Source: JAYTJL01 sp964400155 (GTDB taxonomy: Bacteria; Patescibacteriota; Saccharimonadia; Saccharimonadales; UBA10212). From it: a stretch of 24,231 nucleotides of DNA. The stretch is from assembly GCA_964400155.1 (NCBI GenBank), contig CAYNSQ010000008.1, positions 1-24,231 on the forward strand. The letters are read 5' to 3'. Position numbers and translations under genes: made by a program. Below the pieces are notes generated by a model. It was not told the origin of the DNA. It was given only the letters and a program-made list of their open reading frames with translations, and did not search any database. This document shows, piece after piece, positions 13,297 to 19,679 of the stretch (positions within the stretch are counted from its first letter, which is position 1; each line of letters opens with the position of its first letter).

Positions 13297-14052
13297 TTAT
13301 TCTTTTACCTCCACTTTATCAGCTTCTTTCTTGTCATTTGCTTTAGCAGGTGATGCTTTGGCTTTGGCTTGACCAGCCTCAATTGCATCCTGGACATAGT
13401 CCAAAACCAGATTAATTGCCTTAGTAGCATCATCATTACATGGAATTGGGTAATTAATACCTGTAGGGTCTGAATTACTATCAACAAGACCAATTACCGG
13501 AACTTTCAGCCGGTGTGCTTCTTTAACAGCAATTTGGTCGTGCAAAACGTCTAGTACAAAAACAGCACCGGGCCGAGCGTGCATTTCTTTGATTCCACCG
13601 TAGTACTGATCCATCTGTTCTATTTCCTCAGCAAAACGCTGGACTTCTAACTTAGAATACTTAGCGGCTAACTCGCCCGAGGCCATGCGGTTTTCTAGAT
13701 CTTTTAGGTGTTTGATGCGGCCACCAATTGTAGCCACATTAGTCAACATGCCGCCCAACCAGCGTTCTGTTACATACGGCATACCAGTGGCAACCGCAAC
13801 TTCTTTGACCTTGTCTTTTGCTTGGCGTTTTGTACTAACTAATAGCACTTGCTTTCCGGCAGCCGTGGTGCGAGTAACAAAATCTAGCGCTAACTCCAGT
13901 CCTTCAACTGTTTTAGTTAAATCAATGATATGGCTACCATCGCGCTTACTATGAATATAAGGAGCCATTCGGGGGTGCCAACGGCTTGTCTTATGACCAA
14001 AATGCGCGCCGGCATTTAGAAGATCTTTAATGTCTACTTTTGTAGATGACAT
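13297..14052 (-). CDS. rpsB: 30S ribosomal protein S2
   Basis: 251 residues. Typical S2 blocks are LLNAGAHFGHKTSRWHPRM at the N-terminus, YVTERWLGGMLTN, PGAVFVLDVLHDQIAVKEA and the IPVIGLVDSN-type stretch (VPVIGLVDSNSDPTGINYPI PCNDDA). A Lys/Ala-rich tail of ~25 residues ends the protein. AAAGGA lies 7 nt before the ATG. A promoter (14154-14182) and a ~95-nt leader with a hairpin (14083-14113) precede it, a layout compatible with S2 autoregulation. Confidence 0.98.
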   Translation of the reverse strand: MSSTKVDIKDLLNAGAHFGHKTSRWHPRMAPYIHSKRDGSHIIDLTKTVEGLELALDFVTRTTAAGKQVLLVSTKRQAKDKVKEVAVATGMPYVTERWLGGMLTNVATIGGRIKHLKDLENRMASGELAAKYSKLEVQRFAEEIEQMDQYYGGIKEMHARPGAVFVLDVLHDQIAVKEAHRLKVPVIGLVDSNSDPTGINYPIPCNDDATKAINLVLDYVQDAIEAGQAKAKASPAKANDKKEADKVEVKE

Positions 14053-14082
14053 TTAGTTAATCCTTTCACTTCACCTAGGTGG

Positions 14083-14113
14083 CCCGATTTAGTCCTTCGC
14101 GGTGCTAAATGGG
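14083..14113 (-). promoter_or_regulatory. rpsB leader hairpin, candidate S2 autoregulatory element
   Basis: In the rpsB transcript CCC-ATTTAG pairs with CTAAAT-c-GGG, giving a 9-bp stem with one bulge around a GC-containing apical loop (CACCGCGAAGGA). It lies ~30 nt before the start codon; a second short palindrome, CACCTAGGTG, lies closer to the Shine-Dalgarno sequence. rpsB leaders in several phyla bind S2; whether this is such a site is inference. Confidence 0.45.
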
Positions 14114-14153
14114 AGGATTCCAAACTCCAGGCTGATTAATTAATTGTGTTTCC

Positions 14154-14182
14154 ATTTTACATCTGTTATCTATAAAAATCAA
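14154..14182 (-). promoter_or_regulatory. Promoter of the rpsB-tsf operon
   Basis: Minus-strand TTGATT (14177-14182) and TAAAAT (14154-14159) at exactly 17 bp spacing; the start is expected near 14147, giving a leader of about 95 nt. It is divergent from the orphan promoter at 14227. Confidence 0.65.
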
Positions 14183-14226
14183 CCTTGGGTTTAAAACAAA
14201 ATGCATATCCACTAACAATGCAAGAT

Positions 14227-14255
14227 TTGATGGGATGATGTAACAGTGGTAAAAT
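14227..14255 (+). promoter_or_regulatory. Promoter of the orphan gene pair
   Basis: TTGATG (14227-14232) and TAAAAT (14250-14255) with 17-bp spacing. The -10 box touches the first possible ATG (14256), so a transcript from it would start inside that reading frame. Confidence 0.6.
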
Positions 14256-14591
14256 ATGTTTAATTCTCGGGAGCAGGCTTTCGGACAAGCGCCGAGGGTT
14301 CGCTCTTTTTTTAATCTTTTTGTTCACAGAGAGGACTTAGCTTTGATCATCACTGACCATACAAGTCTGGATGAAGCATTTGGCGAAAATACAGCGCATT
14401 TTCTACGTACCGTGTATGAATTTAGGACAGTTCTAGATGTTCAGGGCTACTCCTTTAGAAGGCTTCACGAAGAGGCCATCGAAAAAGGTGCAGGACATGC
14501 AGCAATCAAACACATCGAGCGTGTCGAAAGAAGACTGAAGTCCTCTGGACTACAGCTGGCACCTGATGTTCCCCGTCGTCCAGCCGCCTAG
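14256..14591 (+). CDS. Protein of unknown function (111 aa, or 82 aa from TTG 14343)
   Basis: No family recognised. The conserved-looking part is residues 30-111: hydrophilic, mostly helical, rich in charged pairs (RRLHEEAIEKGAGHAAIKHIERVERRLKSSG), ending in a proline/arginine tail; no TM or signal peptide. The longest frame starts at ATG 14256, but the -10 box is immediately before it, and its first 20 codons coincide with a terminator-like hairpin and U-run. TTG 14343 has AGAGAGG 8 nt upstream and gives 82 residues, so this is probably the true start. Composition is GC-richer than the ribosomal genes around it. The next gene starts 15 bp later, so the two form a unit. Confidence 0.6.
   Translation: MFNSREQAFGQAPRVRSFFNLFVHREDLALIITDHTSLDEAFGENTAHFLRTVYEFRTVLDVQGYSFRRLHEEAIEKGAGHAAIKHIERVERRLKSSGLQLAPDVPRRPAA
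14271..14312 (+). terminator. Promoter-proximal hairpin with U7 (attenuator or small-RNA terminator)
   Basis: GAGC (14271-14274) pairs with GCTC (14302-14305), and CTTTCGG (14278-14284) with CCGAGGG (14292-14298, two G-U pairs), closing a 7-nt loop. Seven T follow (14306-14312). It starts ~10 nt after the expected transcript start, so it would end most transcripts early unless antiterminated. Confidence 0.55.
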
Positions 14592-14606
14592 AAAGGATGC
14601 ATCACC

Positions 14607-14807
14607 TTGAGTAGTCCAGATCTTGATGACAGGCAGCTTCAGATCGAACTTTCAGAGATCGAAGAAGCCGACGCGTGGTTTGAGTACCTCGAAGATACAA
14701 AAAATCTTCGTGGGAATGAATACGAAGAAAAGGAGACTTGGGCATGGGCAAGGCTTAAAAAGCGTCTGCGTGAAGTATCAGTTAGACGCCAGCGTCTAGA
14801 ACAATGA
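14607..14807 (+). CDS. Small charged helical protein of unknown function (66 aa, TTG start)
   Basis: A TTG at 14607 with AAAGGA 9 nt upstream. The 66 residues begin acidic (LDDRQLQIELSEIEEADAWF) and end basic (LKKRLREVSVRRQRLEQ); the whole is predicted helical with heptad-like spacing, suggesting a coiled coil or a nucleic-acid or partner-binding helix. No recognised family. It follows the previous orphan by 15 bp and is followed after 29 bp by a structured RNA element. GC-richer than the host genes. Confidence 0.6.
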   Translation: MSSPDLDDRQLQIELSEIEEADAWFEYLEDTKNLRGNEYEEKETWAWARLKKRLREVSVRRQRLEQ

Positions 14808-14836
14808 CATCCTCCGTGAAAAAAATGCAAGTTAAG

Positions 14837-14921
14837 CTCGGCAGTTTGAGCCTCTGATGTAGTGTTTACACACTGCTAGAGCGCCCAACCATGGCTGCTC
14901 CATCAAAGGCTCGCTGCCGGG
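14837..14921 (+). ncRNA. Unidentified ~85-nt RNA fold with a three-way junction
   Basis: A closing helix of 8 bp (CTCGGCAG 14837-14844 with CTGCCGGG 14914-14921), then 6 bp (GAGCCT with AGGCTC) and 5 bp (TGATG with CATCA), broken by a 3/1 and a 1/1 internal loop. It encloses two hairpins: AGTGT/ACACT with a 4-nt loop (14861-14874) and GAGC-GCC/GGC-GCTC with a 7-nt loop (14879-14900). It is not a tRNA and lacks a hammerhead core. There is no U-run after it. The strand is taken from the flanking plus-strand genes. Confidence 0.5.
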
Positions 14922-14943
14922 TAGAATTATTAACTTATAAACG

Positions 14944-14972
14944 TTGACCTTAAGGGGTAAATAAGATATACT
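14944..14972 (+). promoter_or_regulatory. Promoter of rpmE
   Basis: TTGACC (14944-14949) and TATACT (14967-14972) at 17-bp spacing. The -10 ends 10 nt before the rpmE ATG, leaving a leader of only a few bases and no Shine-Dalgarno sequence. Confidence 0.75.
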
Positions 14973-14982
14973 AACCGAGATT

Positions 14983-15318
14983 ATGAAAAAAGATATTCAC
15001 CCAACTAATTACCGACCGGTAGTTTTTCAAGACCTCAACAACCAGACTACTTATCTTACAAAATCTACTGTTGAGACAGACGAAACCATAACTCTTGATG
15101 GCAATGAATATCCATTGGTAAAAGTACATATTTCTGCAAGTTCTCATCCTTTCTTCACAGGAGAGGAACGCATTGTTGACATTGAAGGACGTGTTGATAA
15201 ATTCAAAGCCAGAGCCAAGGCCGCTGAAGCCGCCAAAGCAGCCAAAGCTTCAGCGAAGCCAAAAGTCCGCAAATCAGAGACCAAATCAGACGAAACGCAA
15301 AAACTCGGCACTAAGTAA
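14983..15318 (+). CDS. rpmE: 50S ribosomal protein L31 (zinc-free form) with Ala/Lys tail
   Basis: The first ~70 residues are L31: MKKDIHPTNYRPVVFQD at the start and SASSHPFFTGEERIVDIEGRVDKF at the end of the domain. The CxxC zinc ligands of the C+ type are absent, so this is the C- (type B-like) paralogue that does not need zinc. A 40-residue tail rich in Ala and Lys (AKAAEAAKAAKASAKPKVRK) extends it beyond the usual ~80, a basic RNA-binding extension. It has its own promoter at 14944. prfA follows after 45 bp with a further promoter. Confidence 0.93.
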   Translation: MKKDIHPTNYRPVVFQDLNNQTTYLTKSTVETDETITLDGNEYPLVKVHISASSHPFFTGEERIVDIEGRVDKFKARAKAAEAAKAAKASAKPKVRKSETKSDETQKLGTK

Positions 15319-15329
15319 CTGTAAAGAGG

Positions 15330-15357
15330 TTACAGGTTAGAGGCTGTAGTTTATAGT
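15330..15357 (+). promoter_or_regulatory. Promoter of prfA giving a leaderless transcript
   Basis: TTACAG (15330-15335) and TATAGT (15352-15357) with 16-bp spacing. Only 6 nt separate the -10 from ATG 15364, so the transcript start would coincide with the start codon. Confidence 0.55.
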
Positions 15358-15363
15358 AATGAT

Positions 15364-16419
15364 ATGGATACAAAGGAGAAATCTCTTCGTGACGAACTAG
15401 TTAGTCTGCAGGAAAAACTGCAGGATAGTTCAATTTACTCTTCTCCGGAGTATCCTCGACTTGCCAAACGCCAAGCCGAACTAGAAAAAATTGTTGGTCT
15501 ATTTGATGAACAGTCAAAGCTAACATCGCAACTTGAAGAAGCCAAAACAATGGCTAGTAGCAATGATGAGGAAATGGCTGAAATGGCCAAATCCGAAATT
15601 ACAGACCTAACAAACAAACTTTCAGCTTTGAGCTTTGAGCTTTCAGCTATTCTTATTCCTAAAGACCCGAATGATGATCGTAACGCAGTAGTAGAAATTC
15701 GGGCTGCTGCCGGAGGAGACGAAGCTGCTTTGTTTGCGGGAGACTTATTTAGAATGTACAGCCGGTGGTGCGAACGTAACAGCTTTAAAACAGAGCTGCT
15801 AAGTGAAAGTCCGGCTGAAGGAGGTGGTTACAAAGAAATAATATTTGCAGTCAACGGAGTTGATGCCTACAAAAACTTAAAGTTTGAAGCTGGAGTACAC
15901 CGAGTACAGCGTGTACCGGTAACTGAAAGCCAGGGTCGCATTCATACCAGCACAGTTACAGTGGCAGTCTTGCCAGAAGCCGAAGAAAAAGATGTAACAA
16001 TCAACCAAGCCGATCTCAAAGTTGATGTTTTCCGATCATCCGGGCCTGGAGGCCAGTCGGTTAACACTACAGATTCGGCAGTGCGTATCACTCACCTGCC
16101 CACTGGAATTGTCGTCAGTATGCAAGATGAAAAATCTCAAATTAAGAACAAAGAAAGAGCTATGGGAGTACTACGCTCTCGCCTTTTACAAGCACAAATA
16201 GAAGAAGAACAACAGAAATCCTCTGACGCCAGAGCTAAACTAATCGGCTCTGGTGATCGCAGTGAAAAAATCCGTACCTATAATTTTCCACAAGACCGTA
16301 TCACCGACCACCGCATTGGCTATAGCCGGTCAAACCTGCCCGGAGCCCTAGACGGAAACATAGACGACATCATCGAACAACTTCAAGCCAAAGAGTTAGA
16401 ACTGTTGCAGGCGGATTAA
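15364..16419 (+). CDS. prfA: Peptide chain release factor 1
   Basis: 351 residues. The GGQ motif that triggers peptidyl-tRNA hydrolysis is at 229-231 (in RSSGPGGQSVNTTDSAV). The stop-codon-reading tripeptide is PVT at 185-187, the RF1 PxT form, so it reads UAA and UAG. The N-terminal coiled-coil domain and the C-terminal GDRSEKIRTYNFPQDRITDHR box are intact. It has no visible Shine-Dalgarno sequence and a -10 box right before the ATG. A kinase gene and prmC, whose product methylates the GGQ glutamine, follow directly. Confidence 0.98.
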   Translation: MDTKEKSLRDELVSLQEKLQDSSIYSSPEYPRLAKRQAELEKIVGLFDEQSKLTSQLEEAKTMASSNDEEMAEMAKSEITDLTNKLSALSFELSAILIPKDPNDDRNAVVEIRAAAGGDEAALFAGDLFRMYSRWCERNSFKTELLSESPAEGGGYKEIIFAVNGVDAYKNLKFEAGVHRVQRVPVTESQGRIHTSTVTVAVLPEAEEKDVTINQADLKVDVFRSSGPGGQSVNTTDSAVRITHLPTGIVVSMQDEKSQIKNKERAMGVLRSRLLQAQIEEEQQKSSDARAKLIGSGDRSEKIRTYNFPQDRITDHRIGYSRSNLPGALDGNIDDIIEQLQAKELELLQAD

Positions 16420-16420
16420 G

Positions 16421-16930
16421 ATGAATTATCTAATAACCGGAGTTGCGGGTACTGGTAAGAGTACTGTGGCAAAAGAATTGCAAAAGCGCGGGTTGGCTGC
16501 CTATGATGCCGATGCCGGTTTTAGCTACAATGCTGACAAAAAAACCGGCGAAAAAACCGTTAGACCTACAAATCCTACTCTAGAATGGTATGAAGACCAC
16601 GAACGAGTGTTCAGTGAAAAAGTTTTACAAAATTTGTTCAAGAAACACGCCAACGACAAGCTTTATATCTGTTCTATCACCGCCAACCAAGCTAAATATT
16701 ACCCTGATTTTGATAAGATATTTCTTCTTAGCGCACCTGATAAGATTATTGTTAAGCGCTTAGAAACCCGAACAAACAACCACTACGGTAAACATCCAAT
16801 TGAGCTAGAACGAGTAGTTTCTCGGCACAAAGAATTTGACGAAGAACTACTAACCGCCGGGGCAATTACAGTAGACTCTACGCAACCTATTAACCAGGTG
16901 GTTACTAAAATATTGGAGTACACCAAATGA
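16421..16930 (+). CDS. P-loop nucleotide/nucleoside kinase-like protein
   Basis: 169 residues starting MNYLITGVAGTGKSTVAKEL, a Walker A (GVAGTGKST, 7-15). The remainder has an adenylate/shikimate-kinase-like outline: a central strand KIFLLSAP followed by a basic LID-like segment KIIVKRLETRTNNHYGKHP, and an acidic DADAGF stretch that may bind magnesium. The phosphate acceptor is not clear, so no specific kinase is named. It starts 1 bp after prfA and overlaps prmC by 4 bp (ATGA), so it is fixed in the release-factor operon. Confidence 0.8.
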   Translation: MNYLITGVAGTGKSTVAKELQKRGLAAYDADAGFSYNADKKTGEKTVRPTNPTLEWYEDHERVFSEKVLQNLFKKHANDKLYICSITANQAKYYPDFDKIFLLSAPDKIIVKRLETRTNNHYGKHPIELERVVSRHKEFDEELLTAGAITVDSTQPINQVVTKILEYTK

Positions 16931-17775
16931 TAGTCGGTAATTTTTTAGCTGATGCTACCAAAACTTTAGAGGCCGTTGGAATTGGAACTGCACGACTGGA
17001 CGTGATGGTCTTGTTAGAAGACGAACTAAAAAAAGACCGGGCTTGGCTTTTGTCGCATAGCGAGGAGTTAGTTCAAGAAATATCGCTTCAAAAACTGAAG
17101 GCAAAACTAAGCCGTCGAGCACGTCACGAACCGCTAGCCTATATCCGCAAGAAGACTGAATTTTACGGCCGCGAATTCTTTATAGACAAAAATGTGCTCG
17201 AACCTAGGCCAGAGTCTGAGACTATGATTGAATTTACACGTGACATTTTTTCACGTCCACATCACTATACTAAACAACGAATACCATATGTTCCACATAT
17301 TGCAGATATTGGTACTGGTAGTGGTGCACTGGCTGTTACTGCCGCGCTTGAAATTCCTCGTGCCCAAATATCGGCGACTGACATTGATAAAAAATGCTTA
17401 AAAGTTGCTGTCCGAAATGCCAAAAAGCACAATGTTAATATAAGCTGGCATCATGGCGACTTACTACGTCCCCTATTCACTACTCACTACCCCCTGTCCG
17501 CTGTGCTTGCAAATCTGCCCTACGTACCTGCTCGTTATGAGATTAACTCATCTGCCCGACACGAACCGGCTTTGGCAATTTTTGGCGGTGGTGATGGGCT
17601 AGAACTGTACCGTCGTATGTTTTCGCAACTAGCAGAACGTGTCGAAAAGCCATTGTTTGTACTAACAGAGTCACTACCTTTCCAGCACCAAAACCTTTCT
17701 GATATCGCTGGCTTTGCTGGTTACAAACTCTGCACCCACCAAGACCTTATACAAGTTTTCAAGTCAGATTACTAA
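16927..17775 (+). CDS. prmC: Release factor glutamine N5-methyltransferase
   Basis: 282 residues. It has an N-terminal helical RF-binding domain, then a Rossmann SAM-binding motif DIGTGSG (127-133), and the catalytic NLPY (196-199), a variant of the family NPPY. LEPRPESE (91-98) is also conserved in PrmC. It transfers a methyl group from SAM to the glutamine of GGQ in RF1/RF2. The 4-bp overlap with the preceding kinase, and prfA just upstream, support the assignment. It converges on the surface-protein gene at 17828. Confidence 0.93.
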   Translation: MIVGNFLADATKTLEAVGIGTARLDVMVLLEDELKKDRAWLLSHSEELVQEISLQKLKAKLSRRARHEPLAYIRKKTEFYGREFFIDKNVLEPRPESETMIEFTRDIFSRPHHYTKQRIPYVPHIADIGTGSGALAVTAALEIPRAQISATDIDKKCLKVAVRNAKKHNVNISWHHGDLLRPLFTTHYPLSAVLANLPYVPARYEINSSARHEPALAIFGGGDGLELYRRMFSQLAERVEKPLFVLTESLPFQHQNLSDIAGFAGYKLCTHQDLIQVFKSDY

Positions 17776-17827
17776 CTGGAATTATCACTAGTCTTGTTTG
17801 GCGTAATATGCATATAGATAAATTATC

Positions 17828-19330
17828 TTAGGGTAAGATTGTTAAGTTTGAGACACCTGGAAAATCAGCCGCTGTAACAGGTTTACCGTTCAGAAAGCAA
17901 TGCTGGACTACTACTGAAGGTGATGCGAAGCGTGCACTGGCGACTTTCATAAACGCCCCGTTACCATTAAAGGATACATTGGTTATTACAAATTTTTGGA
18001 TAACTTTTTGTGTGTAATCGGTTTCGGCATCTACCCAAATTGCTGTATCGGAGGTAAACGATCCACTGCCATTCTTAATTGTTACTACTCCAGGTGTTGT
18101 GCTAGTTTCATAATATGTAATTGCGTGTGGTGCACCAGAAACTTTAAATCGATTTAGCGTGGCGCCATCGTAGCGAAACGATATTCCAGACGCACAATAC
18201 GAAGAACACGAAATATCCATATCCTGCAGACTAAGATTGCTGACTTTGCCATACACACCATGTTTGCCGTAGGCAACAGAATTACCGGCGGCAACACGAC
18301 TCATCTTTATTCTACTCATAGACGATCCTGTACCATTAGACTGAAAAAGAACGCCTGTATCACCAGTCCCGTCGATTACTTTGTCCGCAATATCTTGCTT
18401 TGTAGTAACGTTTATTCCTAGACCGGACATATTTGAGATCGTTGTACCAGGATTCTGCGGCGAAGCCACCGCGTAAGACCATTCCGTTCCCGTTCCACCA
18501 AATGAACTCGCAATTACATTTACACTTGTACTAGCTACTCCCCCTGATCCGGTACAGCTAAGTGAATAAGTAGAGTTTTGATTTAGAGCTCCGGTGGTGG
18601 CAGAACCACTTGTGGGCTGGTTACCACTCCATGATCCAGAAGCTGTGCACGAGGTAGCATCAGTAGAGTTCCAGGTAAGAGTAGAAGCAGAACCAGCAGT
18701 AACCGAGGTTGGTGTAGCAGATAGGGAGACAGTGGGGGTTGGTGTAGGTGGAGTAGTCGAACCAAAGAATTTTGTATTATCAACATAGACAGCCCTAGAG
18801 CAGACAATCTTACCACTATTCTTACTCCTTTTATAAGTCCGAGTGAAGTCATTGGCAAAATTTATAGAATAAGAATGAGTCCCCTGAGAAACATTACTTG
18901 GAAAATTGTAGGTAAATTCAGAATACGAAGTATTTGATAAACTCATATTACTAAGTACTACTCTGTTATCAAGCATTACTGTAATTGCGGGTGAGCCCTG
19001 GCATTGAATCCCCCGTGCTACGAGATTAAATGATGATACAGGTCTCGAAAAGCTTACACTACCCGTCACTGTACCATTAATAGGTATGTAAAGACTTTTG
19101 CCTGATGAGGCATTTGGATTCGTCACTGCAAAAATACCAGCCGGCTGGCTCATTTGTTCACCTTCTATAGAGGCTATTACCACAGGAGAAGCAGCAAAGC
19201 TTCGATATATAAAGACACCACCGATTATGGTAAAAACAGCTACAAAGGATAGAATTTGTACTTTTGAAAACCTAGCTCTTGGGTTTAGAGTCTTTGGTTT
19301 AGCTATTTTAGATTTTGATAGAGCTGGCAT
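17828..19330 (-). CDS. Anchored surface protein: carbohydrate-binding domain, Ig-like domain, beta-helix
   Basis: 500 residues. A basic N-terminus and one hydrophobic segment (about 27-43) anchor it. Residues ~50-190 resemble a CBM35/CBM60-like carbohydrate-binding jelly roll (start VIASIEGEQMSQPAGIF; later SPAITVMLDNRVVLSN and GTHSYSINFANDF). A PTPTPT linker leads to an Ig-like domain (~202-275, SLSATPTSVTAGSASTLTWN) with a Cys pair. The remaining ~220 residues have short repeated strands (ISNMSGLGINVT, LSLQDMDISC, RFKVSGAPHAITYYE) typical of a right-handed parallel beta-helix. No catalytic motif was recognised, so a glycan-binding adhesin is more likely than an enzyme. A -10-like TATCCT lies 4 nt before the ATG. 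Confidence 0.8.
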   Translation of the reverse strand: MPALSKSKIAKPKTLNPRARFSKVQILSFVAVFTIIGGVFIYRSFAASPVVIASIEGEQMSQPAGIFAVTNPNASSGKSLYIPINGTVTGSVSFSRPVSSFNLVARGIQCQGSPAITVMLDNRVVLSNMSLSNTSYSEFTYNFPSNVSQGTHSYSINFANDFTRTYKRSKNSGKIVCSRAVYVDNTKFFGSTTPPTPTPTVSLSATPTSVTAGSASTLTWNSTDATSCTASGSWSGNQPTSGSATTGALNQNSTYSLSCTGSGGVASTSVNVIASSFGGTGTEWSYAVASPQNPGTTISNMSGLGINVTTKQDIADKVIDGTGDTGVLFQSNGTGSSMSRIKMSRVAAGNSVAYGKHGVYGKVSNLSLQDMDISCSSYCASGISFRYDGATLNRFKVSGAPHAITYYETSTTPGVVTIKNGSGSFTSDTAIWVDAETDYTQKVIQKFVITNVSFNGNGAFMKVASARFASPSVVVQHCFLNGKPVTAADFPGVSNLTILP

Positions 19331-19499
19331 ATGTAGGATAAGATGTTAAAGTTTTTGTTTTTTAGCAGAAAATAGTTATGGTTATTACTAAGCAAAAGTA
19401 TCTTAGATATTAGTGGGTGTGTCAAGCAAGACAAAAGTATTACAACTTACAGTTCTATGTTAGATATTTGCTCCCTAAGTAATGTAGTATTGATATAAA

Positions 19500-19679
19500 A
19501 TGAAAGACTTTAGTAAAAGAGATTATTTTGTAGCTGCTGGTATTATCCTCGGTGTGCTGGGTGCCTGGTTTTTACTTATGGCATTTCTAATGAATGCTAT
19601 AAACCCTGAGGTTGGATTATTTTTAGTTGTAGCTATTGGTTGTCTGGTATGGTGGCTACTTTCACGAAAGAAAACCTAG
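19500..19679 (+). CDS. Small two-TM membrane protein (59 aa)
   Basis: ATG 19500 to TAG 19677-19679. It reads MKDFSKRDYFVAAGIILGVL and on to GAWFLLMAF (TM1), a short NAINPEVG loop, then LFLVVAIGCLVWWLL (TM2) and a basic SRKKT end: a clean hairpin with both ends cytoplasmic. Host-like AT-rich codons (17 of 59 end in G/C). It converges on htrA, and the two stop codons share four bases (CTAG, 19676-19679). No recognised family. Confidence 0.65.
   Translation: MKDFSKRDYFVAAGIILGVLGAWFLLMAFLMNAINPEVGLFLVVAIGCLVWWLLSRKKT

Noticed and set aside
14837..14921. Hammerhead ribozyme or tRNA at the three-way junction
   Set aside because: The CTGANGA and GAAA core is incomplete, and there is no anticodon arm, T-loop or CCA; kept only as an unassigned fold.
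14983..15318. Zinc-binding L31 (C+ form)
   Set aside because: No CxxC pair or any cysteine is present in the protein.
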